A DNA stretch of 64,000 nucleotides, taken from NCBI GenBank assembly GCA_030710605.1, contig CP092877.1, positions 44,934,406 to 44,998,405 on the forward strand, written 5' to 3'. This stretch comes from Cordylochernes scorpioides (taxonomy: Eukaryota > Arthropoda > Arachnida > Pseudoscorpiones > Chernetidae). A program made the translations under genes and the position numbers. Shown here in pieces: positions 52,960 through 63,552 of the stretch; position 1 is the stretch's first letter; every line of letters starts with the position of its first letter. The notes beneath the pieces were generated by a model. It was not told where the DNA came from, did not search any database, and worked only from the letters and a program-made list of their open reading frames with translations.

Positions 52960-53187
52960 GATTTCGAACAGGCCATCTCAACCATTGAAGATAGAATATA
53001 ATAACAAAATCTACCCCACTTTCTCAAAATGTAGTTTGGCACCTGCAGTTCCAAAACACATTTTGGCTTGCAATAGAGGAACTAAACAGGACCTTTGGGA
53101 GAGGCCTCTGCTTATCATAAAACAGCTTGAGGAGCATGGAGACTCATGGAATTCATGTAATCTTTACATAAGGGGATAGGAAACAAC
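52960..53187 (+). mobile_element. LINE-B 3' stub 4 with target duplication
   Basis: Matches the last ~230 bp of LINE-B (CGAACAGGCCATCTCAACCA, AATAACAAAATCTACCCCAC, GAGGCCTCTGCTTATC, TTCATGTAATCTTTACATAA, AAACAACA). Flanked by an 11-bp duplication AAAATTGCTAC (52949-52959 and 53188-53198), proving a 5'-truncated retrotransposition. Confidence 0.88.
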
Positions 53188-53198
53188 AAAATTGCTAC

Positions 53199-53921
53199 AC
53201 CAGAGGAAGAAATGCAAATAACAATATATTCATGGGACATATTCATACTTGGAGGTATGGATTCAGAGAAACCAGTACTCAGAAGAAGCACCTATGGAAG
53301 CAATAACTAATATGCTGGGCATTGAGTCAAACAGATTGAATGGCATGTACAGCTTCAACATGGTATCTCAGTGCATTGACAGTAGTGACTGGAGTGTGTG
53401 GACGAGCCATTCACTCGGCAGCCATTGGTGATAGATCAGGAGAATGTAGTGGCTAGGATAGCAGCCAAACATTTTCTACATAAAGGAGAGTCTGTACAAT
53501 ATGCATTATCCTGATAAAACTTTCCCCTGATGGCAGTAAATACGGATGTGGCCATCATGGTGCTGTAAACACAACCTGGATTCTTAAGAACACAAAGTCT
53601 CGCCTTTCCTGCAAGCTCATCTCTGGTTACACCATTGAAAGCACTCATGTCTATAATGTAGCTTAGAGGGTAGCCAAAGCCATGGTCGTCTAGCTGACAG
53701 TCCATGCTGCTTCCTGCATCAGCAAATTGTGCAGACACTTTTTGACTTGCAAATGACCCAATTTCTTTGGCTCTTGTTGACACAAAAAATGTTCAAGATT
53801 TTTTTAAATCACTTTTAATGAAAGGTTTTTTTTAATAATTAAAAAAAATTACTCTATAATATAAAAAAAAACTCTAGTCGAGTAGGCACAAAAATGATTT
53901 AAAAGAATGGATGGAACTGAC
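53199..53921. other. Intron sequence, possible old repeat
   Basis: 53200-53790 has moderate GC and a 115-codon minus-strand frame (53436-53783) with no recognisable domain; the neighbouring plus frames look equally plausible, so I treat it as a decayed repeat rather than a gene. Confidence 0.35.
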
Positions 53922-54154
53922 CAGATCATGGATGGAGTCAGCAGTGACTGTGGAGGGAGCTGTGGTGGTGGTGGTGGGAGTCTTGCCCTCATTGGAGGGG
54001 GAGGAGCGCTGGGAGGAGGTGGAGGAGGCAGGCTGGTCACTGCCCACGTCTATGCCACTGTCGTGCTGCTGCTCCACACTGGCTGACTTGCAGGCTGTTA
54101 GCGGCTTCTCCCAGGCATTGACTGGGGGCGGGGGGCACTTCTGCCACTGCCATT
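53922..54154 (-). CDS. PRRC2: PRRC2 exon 5 of window
   Basis: It encodes QKCPPPPVNAWEKPLTACK, then QQHDSGIDVGSDQPASSTSS, QRSSPSNE and a Thr-run, ending IHDL at the donor CTG|GTCAGT. VNAWEKPL is diagnostic. The 5' edge is uncertain: the only phase-compatible AG is AAAGAG|AATGG at 54154, a weak acceptor; a better-looking GGCAG at 54166 would break the frame. Confidence 0.82.
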
Positions 54155-54647
54155 CTCTTTGTTAGCTGCCAATATACTTTAGCTAAACACTTAACTGACA
54201 TGAAACTTCCTTCTAACTTGCTTGGCCAACAGTCTTAATATGGGGAAAACAACTATAATGATCTCTCCTCTTTATCTCTATAATGATATCTTCTCTCGAA
54301 TTGAGTCACAAAAAATGTCCAATATTACAAGAGAAAATATCAAATGCACAATCTTTCTCTCCCAAATATTATTAAAGTCCCTATAGCAATTCTCATAAAA
54401 TCCCTTAAAAGTTCAATAGCTTAAGGTTTTAAAAGCCTTGTAAGCCTAAGGTATCTCTATTCCCTGGAGGAGGGAAATCAGGGGAAGGCTCACAAATCAA
54501 GATTTGCTTTCAGCTGAACAATAAAGATGTAGAGAATGTAGAGTAAATTGCCTGTTAGTAACCCCTTATGGCACTTTTTGAAATGACACAACAATTCCAC
54601 TGAAGCTATTATTGCTACCTCAGCTTAAGCCAATTGAAGTAGCTTAC

Positions 54648-54801
54648 CTTTAAAGGAGGTAACAGGGGTGGCTTCAAATACAGCAGCTGGGGCCACAACA
54701 GCAGCTTTGTTTTCTCTCTGCTTGGCTAGCCGTGGAGGAAGGCATTTCTGTCGGGGCCAGGAGCTTCCTCCAGACTTGCCACCCTTGTTGCCGCTCTGTA
54801 C
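54648..54801 (-). CDS. PRRC2: PRRC2 exon 4 of window
   Basis: 154 nt. The acceptor CTGTAG| and donor TTTAAAG|GTAAGC fit. It encodes VQSGNKGGKSGGSSWPRQK, CLPPRLAKQRENK and an Ala/Val-rich end. LPPR.AKQRE is a conserved PRRC2 motif. A second AG (…GTACAG|) four codon positions in could be used instead without changing phase. Confidence 0.87.
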
Positions 54802-54896
54802 CTACAGATCACTTAACATCAGCTGTCTGTACACTTACTGGTTTACTCTAGGAACGCCATAAAGAGATGGGAATAAATATTAAGGAATCGCCTTAC

Positions 54897-55042
54897 CTCT
54901 TTCTTAACTTTCTTAACATCATTTTCGGCAGCCACTTTGTGATGCCTCTTTTTGGAGGTGACCTCCTGGAAGCCATCTTCAAGGTCCCCCTGGAGATTGT
55001 CTCCACTGTGATCCTCGGGCCTGTCGTCGATAACCACTACGC
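54897..55042 (-). CDS. PRRC2: PRRC2 exon 3 of window
   Basis: 146 nt. The acceptor GGTGCAG| and donor AAAGAG|GTAAGG fit consensus. It encodes VVVIDDRPEDHSGDNLQGD, LEDGFQEVTSKKRHHK and a Lys-rich end (NDVKKVKKE). DGFQEV.SKK is a family-wide block. Confidence 0.9.
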
Positions 55043-55433
55043 CTGCACCAGGGGGACAACTGTCTGTCTGAGTCTAGGGACACCATTTTCCACAGATGAT
55101 TTAAATTATACCCCACCATCCACCTGTGTTCTCATCCTCCAGAGAAACCAAGGGTGTTAATGTCTTTTAAACGGTCTCTCATTGAAGCTCTTTCAGCATA
55201 TAGCAGGCACATTTCCAAGAATTTAGGCAAATCTAAAAATTATAGCATTTATAACAAGGCCTAATGTGTGCTAATATGAGCTAAAGTAAATATATATAGA
55301 AGTAAAAATAATAATAATAACAATTGTAAAGTATCAACTAGATGGAAAAAGTATATGCCAATTGTCTGTTCAAACTATGGTAATCATACATGGAAACAAG
55401 GAAGATTAAACAACAAGTTATAGGATAACATAC

Positions 55434-55525
55434 CTGCATAGTTATTGAGATCATAACCTTTGAGGTTGTTGGCTTTTTCTGGCTTGTTGATTTTTGAGAT
55501 GGCCTGAGGTTCAGCCTTTCCTTTC
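55434..55525 (-). CDS. PRRC2: PRRC2 exon 2 of window
   Basis: 92 nt. The acceptor TATAG| and donor TATGCAG|GTATG fit consensus. It completes the Arg codon from the previous exon and encodes KGKAEPQAISKINKPEKANN and LKGYDLNNYA, leading into the VVVIDD block. Phase matches both neighbours. Confidence 0.87.
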
Positions 55526-56260
55526 CTATACATCACACATTATTGATGGCAATAAACATTTACAATAAATGATTTACATCAGTTAAACGGCCTATACCTC
55601 AGTATTATTACTTTTCAAAACAAGTTTTTTAAAAAGGTAAAAATATATACACAATAAGGGCAGGCAAAACATGTATAAGATTGCTTTATTACTTGTTGCC
55701 TACACAACCACGTTGTTCAGGATATGGAAGTCAGCCAGCACAGAATGCCTGCTTCTACACAATCTTGTCATTTCTAAAAACAGACCTATTTACACACAAT
55801 CCTTCTTTGGTCGACACTCGATACTTCATGATATATTCCTCCAGTAAGGTCATCTCCTATGATCCATAGAAGAAGCAGAGTGAAGATTCTTGTATTGATC
55901 TTGTATATTTGAAGCCAATTTGTAAAATCCACATGGAGTTATAGCACACTGGTGCATTTGGATTTTAACGTTCAAATACAGCATTCTATGTAGAAACAAT
56001 AGAAAGGCTTGAGACAAGCCAGGTGTGCACCAGCATTGTATGAAGGATTCTCATGAAAGGACTGATCATTAAAACTCAGGGTTGGTTCAATGAAATTGTG
56101 TGTATAGGACCAAGGTTTTATTATAACCATGATGTTATTAATAAAATTAGAGGAATTGTAATGAGGTCCCACTGTATATAAGCAATATTTGCTTGTACAT
56201 CTGTCTAAATTAAATACTTTTTAAAATGAAGAACACTATTTATAAAAGCTAAAAAGTAAA
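55526..56260. other. Intron sequence, no gene seen
   Basis: PRRC2 intron DNA upstream (minus strand) of exon 2. A weak Tigger/MITE-like tail (AAGGTTTTATTATAACCATG...CCCACTGTATATA) lies at about 56110-56175. Confidence 0.35.
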
Positions 56261-56504
56261 AAAAAAAAAAAAGAATTGGCAAACGTGCAAAATATAGGAA
56301 TTATTCTTGAAAATATGAAAAATATATGGGAATTATTCATGACAAGCACTCAGTTTGTTATCACCTCAAAACAGCTTTTAAAATCTTGCATATTTTGTGG
56401 AAGAAATCTGACAGAATGGTATCACAAAATCATTTATCCGATGCTTGGAAAAAGGAGAGCTATTGGGAAGATGGAAGCACGCCAATCCTAGACAAAATCA
56501 ACCA

Positions 56505-56715
56505 TGAACAAACCCAAATCCCTATGACTCTGCTAAGCATCAAAAGCAGCTAGCTACTCAGCTCTGGAGAACAACAGTTTAAAACAAACTGAAATCATCA
56601 CCATAAGACCAGGCCTGAAAAGATGAACCACGAACAAGTCCAAATTCCTATCCCACTCTGCTAAGTATCAAAGGCATCTACTCAGCTCTGGAACAACAGT
56701 TTAAAACAACTGGTT
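56505..56715. repeat. Diverged tandem duplication, ~120-bp period
   Basis: ATGAACAAACCCAAATCCCTATGAC...CTCAGCTCTGGAGAACAACAG at 56503-56575 recurs as CACGAACAAGTCCAAATTCC...TCAGCTCTGGAACAACAGTTTAAAAC at 56626-56710. Confidence 0.75.
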
Positions 56716-58616
56716 TATCAATGACTTCAGGTTAGTAGTCTTTTTAAGCAGGATGACCACTAATGCACAAGCATTAGTGGGCCCATTTACCCTTTGGTCA
56801 AGTGCTTAGATTCAGTTTAGACATTGACTAGGACCTGCTTCCTTATCATTAACACCAGATAGAGGGTCTCGTGGTTCAGTTCTAACAGGGGGTGTCATTA
56901 GCTCCCAGGTGACAATACTCATCTCCATGCTAGTCAATGATTGCCTTGAGAGCTAGGACATTCAGAGGATAGATTGGCCACATCTCCTGACCAATATAAC
57001 TTATCAATACACCTTTTCAGAATCCTCCTCAAACTTAAATCTCTTCCTTCAGAGTGGGATTTATTGCCCAAGAACTCTTTCAAAGCCATGAAAGCTCATT
57101 GTAAGAGTGGTATAGCTTTTAGAGGTAACCATACACTCTACCTATTGATCTACATTTCTTGGGAGATTTGCTGCCTCATTTTTTGTGTTTTAAAAATTTA
57201 TTTTTTTATTTTTCAAATCCATAGAGCGAGATTGATTAACTATAAAATAGGCAATAATATTTAAATACTGTATTAACATTCACACGCAAGATTTTGCTGA
57301 GTGCCATAAGGTCTTGAATATATAGAAAAGGCATCATTTAATAAAGTCTATAGAAGAAACATTGGTGCACAGCTATGTCCAGCTGACCTGGCAAGATCAA
57401 ACTTTGACATGACATAGAGATTGAAAAGAGACACTGTCATAGTTTTGACCTCAGAATATGTTAAGTACTCTGATAAAAAGCCATTTTAGATATATTCTGT
57501 TTACACAACATATTTCTGCAATACTTGACCATGTAGTGGAAACTTAATACAGTAAAACCCCTCTATAGTGAACCCCAATGGGACAGAGCTTTTGGAGCAG
57601 TTTGGCCTTTTTTTTTAAACTTTTCTAAATTTTTAGACCGTATAATTAAAAAACAGCCATACAAACAGATAAAGGCAGCCACTTGATAATGTTCACTTTG
57701 TTTTAACTCCCTAAATTGACCAATTTCTTTACAGTAATGCTGAATATCAAAAGAAATCATTTGATAATAGGTTCTTCTTATCATTAGACTACATGTTTAT
57801 ATATAAACCTCTATGTATTATTTAAAAATTTAGCCAAATCCCCTAGGCAAAACATTATTAATTATATATTTAAAAGGTATAAGAGTATTTTAGAACATCT
57901 TTCTCAAATAATATAATACTATATTTATTTGAAAAAATGCCTCTAATACCTTGTTGTTTGACAGTGAAATTTGAAAATCAGAATTATTTTAAAATATCAT
58001 TATTTCCATCAAAGGAATAAAGTTCAGTGTATTCTGAATCAATTGAGGATGAATCAAAAGTATCCAATTCAGAAAAATCAGACGTGAAACATGTTGATAC
58101 GATAGCGCGATCAGTAAAATTGCGAATAAAAAACACCAATTTACAAACACAAAATCGGTGGTAAAACGGCCGGCCAGGGGGGAATATCCGCGAACCCTGA
58201 ATGAGTCATATACCTAACAAGAATTCCATTCTAAAAATAGAACTGTAGTGGTAGTTTTTGAGAATTTATAAGTCGATTTGTTTGTGGCTCATGAGACACG
58301 GGAAACTTGGGGAAACTTTTTTTTTTGTCTTCTTCTTCCAATTCAAGTTTCCACCTATTCTTCTGAAGTGTATATTAAATTTTGTTTTAACCTGTTATTC
58401 AAACCATTTCTGGCTTTAAAATTATTTGTAATTATTTTTTAGCCTAGGTTAAACTTGATATAGAACACTTCTAAAGGGGAATGCTGCCACTGTTTTTTTT
58501 AGAACGCCATTCTTTGTTTCTTTTCTTTATTTTGGAAGCCATTTGTATTTTTCTTCTATTTCAAAATTGTCGAATGCAAAGATATTCTATTAGATAAAAG
58601 TATAATGTGTAAAAAT

Positions 58617-60287
58617 GGAATAATAATAATGGAAAAATGGAAACAAACTTGTGAAAACCTGAACCCAAGAAACCCGAATACAAAACTTTGGCATTTGGCA
58701 AAACAAATTGACAGAGCCCAGCCACAAACTGAAAACACAAATATGATTAAGAATACGGTTGGTACCCCAGCAACTAATGACAAAAATGCTGCTAATCTTT
58801 TAGGTAATTCATATCAAATAAGTAGTAAAATCAAATTCGAAATAAAAGATAAGAAAGTTGAAAAAAAGGCCCGAAAGATTATTCATGACTGTAAAAATTT
58901 CACCAGCACTCATAATATTTTCCATGAAAAAATCAATATGAAAGAGCTAGATTATGCATTAGAAAACTCTGACCTAAACAAGACTCCTGGGCCAGATGGA
59001 ATCCATGGCCAAATGATATCAAACTTGGGCAAAAATGGCAAAGAAATACTTCTTGATATTTTCAATAACTCCTGGAAAACTGGAAAATTGCCTCAAGACT
59101 GGAAAACTGCAACAATAATTCCTATTAAAAAACTTGACAAATCTGCTGATGACCCAAAAAACTACCGACCTATCTCCCTCACAAGTATTTGCTGCAAATT
59201 AATGGAAAAAATTATACTCAGACGACTTACCTACCACCTTGACACAAGAAATCTCTTACCAGAAGAACAATATGGATTTAGGAAAGGACATGGGACAATA
59301 GACCAACTCTTATTTTTCACACAAAAGGTAAAAGATGCACAAAACAGAAAACCAACTAGCCACACCATAGCTGCTTTTTTAGACCTTACACAAGCTTTTG
59401 ATAAAGTATGGAAAAACAAGTTGATTACAAAATTATACAAGCATTTCAAAATTGATGGAAAAGCTATCACTTGGATAAATGATTTCCTTAAAAATAGATA
59501 CATCAGGGTCAAATATAATGGAACTCTATCTAAAACCTTCAAATTGTACCAAGGATTACCACAAGGATCAGTCCTTAGCCCAACTCTCTTCACCCTATTT
59601 ATTGCAGGCATAGAAGAAAAAATTTCACATAAAACCAATATTGGACTTTTCGCTGATGACATTATTCTATGGAGCAGTAACACTAACTGGAAAAAAGCTG
59701 AAAGGGATTTGAACAAGACTTTTCTCCACCTAGAAAAATTTGCTAATAAACATAAATTAGAATTTAACCCCCAAAAATCTGAAACCTGTCTTTTTACTAC
59801 CGATAAGAAACTATACAAAATAAGGCCAAAAATTATTCTGAAAGAACAACAATTACAATATAATAAACATCCTAAATATCTTGGCTACACCCTGGATCCA
59901 GAAATTAACTCCAGTAAACATATTGAAGAAGTTATTAGAAAAGGAAGAGACCGACTAAAAATCCTGAAATATATTTCAGGAAGAGAGTGGGGAGCCGATG
60001 CAACCACACTAAAATTAACTTACACGTCTCTAATTAGACCTATCCTGGAATATGGATATCAAATCTATGGTACAGCATCTGAAACAAATCTAAAATCACT
60101 GGAAAGGATACAACTAAGTGCAGCTAGAATTATTACAGGTCTTCGAAATACCTGCCCTAACGATATTGTACTTTACGAGGCAGACATTATGCCCTTAAAG
60201 GATAGAAGAAGCTACAATCTGCCAAAAATATATAAACAAAATCAAGAGTTATGGAAACAAACACGGAACTTCCAATTACATACTTAA
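58617..60287 (+). pseudogene. LINE-B reverse transcriptase (truncated 5', frameshifted 3')
   Basis: About 556 codons open. The apparent ATG at 58605 lies in the target duplication and is not the native start. Motifs: KTPGPDGIHGQMISN, NYRPISLTSICCKLMEK, AAFLDLTQAFDKVW (catalytic Asp), GLPQGSVLSPTLFTLFI and GLFADDIILWS (catalytic FADD intact), then the thumb region. The frame breaks after NFQLHT; a one-base change near 60285 joins it to the RNase H part. Confidence 0.9.
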
Positions 60288-60289
60288 TT

Positions 60290-61281
60290 GGGAATCCAAT
60301 CTAAGACTCAAAAAAGAAGGTCCTCTCCACCTGGCCAAAAGAAATGGATTTTTAAAATATAAAGTAGAAAAAAATTATTTAGCAGAAAAAATTTCTCCAT
60401 GCGAACCACTACAAAATGTTATTTTTAATGACACTTTAAATGAACCCACCAACAAACAATACCAAAATCCAGAATACTTAAAACAATTATCATTAGAAAT
60501 AATTAATAACATTCCTAAAAATGCAATAACTATTTATACCGATGGTAGCAGAGATGAGTTGGGACACACTGGCAGTGGCTGTCTCATCAAAACTAAAAAT
60601 GGCATTGAGAAAATGAACAGAAGAAACCCAGATTTTTGCTCAGTCTTCAGATCAGAACTTATAGCCATCTATGAAGCCTTAAAATCCATCAGAAATACTA
60701 ATTATCAAGATATCTGGATTCTTACTGATAGTAGAAGTGCCATACAACACTTGAGTCACACAGGGGAACTCGGAGACAAAGTAAGCAGGAACTTAATTGG
60801 TTATCTCCAAAAACACTCAAAAACCTCAAAAATTCACCTTCAATGGATACCCTCACATGTTGGAATTGAAGGCAATGAAGCTGCTGATGTTCTAGCGAAA
60901 AAAGGCACAAAAGAACCCTTGCCACAGAAAAATAAACTTACTTTTAAAGAAATAGAAACAGTAGCCAAAACAAAAATAAACAAGAACTGGAGGATCCCAC
61001 CTAGGCACAGTTGGTACAGTGGAGTGAACCCAGGAGGAGCTCTAAACATCAGAAATAGACAGCATCAAACAACACTAACAAGATTTAGAACAGGCCATCT
61101 CAAGCCATTGAAGATAGAAAATAATAACAAAATCTACCCCACTTGCCCAAAATGTAGCTTGTCACCTGCAGCTCCAGAACACATTTTGGCTTGCATTAGA
61201 TGCACTAAACAGGACCTTTGGGAGAGGCCGCTGCTCATCATAAAACAGCTCGAGGAGCATGAACTCATGGAATTCGTGTAA
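60290..61281 (+). pseudogene. LINE-B RNase H and C-terminus
   Basis: Read in the shifted frame. RNase H motifs: IYTDGSRDELGHTGSG (first Asp), FRSELIAIYEAL (Glu), WILTDSRSAIQHL (Asp) and SHVGIEGNEAADVLAKK (His/Asp). It ends with a zinc-like motif (TRFRTGHLKPLKIE...CPKCSLSPAAPEHILACIRC) typical of RNase H-bearing LINEs. The ATG at 60559 is internal. Confidence 0.9.
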
Positions 61282-61837
61282 TCTTTACACAAGGGGATAA
61301 GAAACAACAACAACAACAATAATGTGTAAAAATTTATACAACATACAGAAAAATAGAATGGAAATGAAAACAAACAATGCCGCTAATTTTTTGTTTTGAA
61401 ATTGCGATCCGTGAGCTGAAACATGCTCAAAATTTTGTTGTTTTAAAAAATTTTTAAGTTCGTTATAAGCCTAGTATTTTTAATAGATTTTATCATTTTG
61501 GGACCGAAAATAGGTTGGTTATAGGGGTAGTTCATTATTTTAAAAATCGCAAAGTTCGTTATAACGATGGTATTTTCAATGGAATGGAATTGGGAATCGC
61601 CGTGGGTTCGTTATAAGGGAAGGTTCGCTATATCCAGGGTTCGGATTAGCAAGGTTTTACTGTATAAGTTATTCTGATTATAGAGTAATTGTTATAGTTT
61701 CATAGAGTGAGGGTCTCATAGTCTCTACACACTCTTTAAAAATATATAATAATAAAAAAAATAATAGTCCAATTTTATGGGGTCAGATAATGAACAATAA
61801 TGTATGTTGGGCAAACATTTACTCAGGCAGAACTTAC

Positions 61838-63315
61838 CTGTTGGTGAGGTCGGAGAGAGCTGCTTGGATGTTATTGGGATCTTCCACACTGAGTTCATTC
61901 ACCCTGTATACCTGGGTTGAAGGGGAGTTGTTATTCTTGGCTGAGAAGTTAGGTTTTTGGGTCTGTTCATTAGTTTTGTTTTTACAGTTCCTTTCTGAGG
62001 TCCTGACATTGTCATTCCTCTTTCCCCTGCCTCCTCGGTAATTGTTGGGCCGGCCATAGCCCTCCTTGTACTCAGAGGACCTGGGATTTCTGTGGTTGGG
62101 AAAGTACTTGTTCTCGCTGTTGTACCCGCCGGAGAAGTTGCCCTTTCTCTGGCCCTTCTCTGCAGGGTCCTTAGATTGGATCATCTCCTCCTTCTTCTTG
62201 CGATCCTTCCTGTCAGCAACGTCACTGCTCTCTGAAGCAGTCTCCCATTCTTCATTAGCGGCATCTGACTCTTTCTGAGTCTGGGGTGGAGGGGGGTAGT
62301 TCCTAGGACCCCTTCCCCTGTAGTGGGACTGGCCATCAGGGTTGGGCTGCCTCTTCTGAAGCCTGGGGGGCAAGCTGTCGTACCTGTTGGACTTCCTGTG
62401 GCCTCTGGGCTTGTCCCTCCCCTGCTGCCCGGCATCTCCAATGGCCTCACTGTTCCTTGTCTCCTTGTTGGAGTACTCTTCAAACTTGCCACCAGCATTC
62501 TCATCCATCTTGGGAGATCGTTTATAGCTGAAGGCAGCTTTAGAAGGTGGGCCGTAGCGACTGGGGCCACCTCCACCACCTCCCTGCCTGGAGGGACCAC
62601 CTCTCCTAAAGGACATGGATCCACCACCTCGTCCTCTGTGCCCATCCCCACCCTTGGGGGAGTATTTTTCGTCCTTGCTCCTCTCCTGAGAAGGACTCTT
62701 GTGCCTCTCATTTCTCTTGGGCTGATGGTGATCTCCCTCATTCTCCTGCAAGTCTAAAGACTTAGCTGGCTCAGCATTCTCCCCTTTGTCTTCTAGAGAT
62801 TTGGGATGATGCTGGTTATAGTCCATGTAATTACCTCTTCTGTCATTCTTGCCCTGTTCACTGTCTCCTCTCTCCTTGTGTCTGTCAAATCGAGGCCCCT
62901 TGGGGTCCGCCCTAGAGCGTCTATATTCCCTGCTCTTGCCCCTGTAGTCCTGAGAGTTGCCCCCTTGGGCATTGCGAGGGTGGCCGGCAGACTCATAATT
63001 GTAGTTATTGGAGCCTCCACCACGGCCCCCACGAGGCCTCCTTCCTCGACTCTCCCCCTGGTGTTTCCTCAGAGGATAATGTTCATTCTTCTTCTCACCT
63101 GAGGGGTCATTGGAATTATTTACATCACCCTGCTGTGGCAGTGGATGATCAGGCTGGTGATCTGGGGTTTCAAGCAGGGATTTCTTATTGGTCTCTAAGG
63201 GATGATGATGCAGAGGAGGAGGAGCAGTGGAGGAAGCTTCTGCGGAAGACCTGCCCTTTTCTTCTTCCTGGACTTTGGGCGGAGGGGGCGGCTCTTCCTT
63301 TGTCTTTGGGGGATC
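61838..63315 (-). CDS. PRRC2: PRRC2 exon 1 of window (large RGG-rich exon, 5' end lost in gap)
   Basis: At least 492 codons open from the gap edge. It starts DPPKTKEEPPPPPKVQEEEK and continues with a His/Pro stretch, RGG-type motifs (GRRPRGGRGGGSNNY, RGRGPRNYPPPP), many Arg-Ser/Gly tracts and EEWETASESSD, the most diagnostic PRRC2 block. It ends LSDLTN plus two bases of Arg; the donor is AACAG|GTAAGT at 61838/61837. The Met at 62826 is internal because the frame is open and compositionally the same upstream. Probably disordered and RNA-binding. Confidence 0.88.
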
Positions 63316-63415
63316 NNNNNNNNNNNNNNNNNNNNNNNNNNNNNNNNNNNNNNNNNNNNNNNNNNNNNNNNNNNNNNNNNNNNNNNNNNNNNNNNNNNNN
63401 NNNNNNNNNNNNNNN
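63316..63415. other. Assembly gap, 100 N
   Basis: Exactly 100 N, a length conventionally used for gaps of unknown size. It interrupts the large PRRC2 exon. The sequence on its right side does not continue the PRRC2 frame in an obvious way. Confidence 0.95.
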
Positions 63416-63552
63416 TCACATTTTGGCCTTGCGCTTCTTCAGTCTCATAATCTTTGTTGTATTCCAATTGATTACACACAGCGTTCAACGTTAATTATAC
63501 TTTCCTTATTAACTACAAGGTAAAGGGATTATATATAGATTAAATAGTAAAC

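Larger units (their letters stand above)
58617..61318 (+). mobile_element. LINE-B (I/Jockey-like with RNase H), 5'-truncated
   Basis: A 2.70-kb non-LTR retrotransposon with RT and RNase H; the endonuclease part is missing through 5' truncation. It is bounded by a 15-bp target duplication ATAATGTGTAAAAAT (58602-58616, 61319-61333) and ends in (CAA)n. The empty site survives in Tigger copy 1 (reverse complement near 42340-42375). The coding region has a single frameshift near 60285. Confidence 0.93.
57550..61662. mobile_element. Tigger-like element, copy 3, split by a LINE
   Basis: The left end is CAGTAAAACCCCTCTATAGT and the right end ...TTAGCAAGGTTTTACTG, flanked by TA. Removing the LINE (58617-61318) and one target duplication gives an element of ~1.4 kb colinear with the reverse complement of copy 1. 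The right end carries the subterminal GTTCGTTATAACGA-like repeats. Confidence 0.82.
34555..63315 (-). other. PRRC2: PRRC2 (BAT2-like) gene, 3' ten exons
   Basis: A multi-exon host gene on the minus strand. The exons below join in phase to 3459 nt (1152 residues plus stop) and encode a low-complexity Arg/Gly-, Pro- and Gln-rich protein. PRRC2-family blocks appear in family order: EEWETASESSD, NNYAGVVVIDDRPED, EDGFQEVTSKK, LPPRLAKQRE, VNAWEKPL, TVIFENKNFK, then Pro-, Gln- and Ala-rich C-terminal tracts. Known PRRC2 proteins are large cytosolic RNA-associated factors linked to translation initiation, leaky scanning and stress granules; Drosophila nocte is the relative. The N-terminal BAT2_N domain is absent here and should lie in or past the 100-N gap. 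Exons are GC-rich against an AT-rich background. One 3' splice site (54154) and one donor (52696 or 52735) are uncertain. Confidence 0.88.

Noticed and set aside
53436-53783. 115-codon minus-strand frame as an extra PRRC2 exon
   Set aside because: No PRRC2-like sequence, no matching splice phases, and neighbouring exons already join in frame without it.
62181-62757. Long alternative frames (186 codons minus, 144 plus) overlapping the PRRC2 exon
   Set aside because: Shadows of the GC-rich RGG exon; the chosen frame has the PRRC2 motifs and continues to a splice donor.
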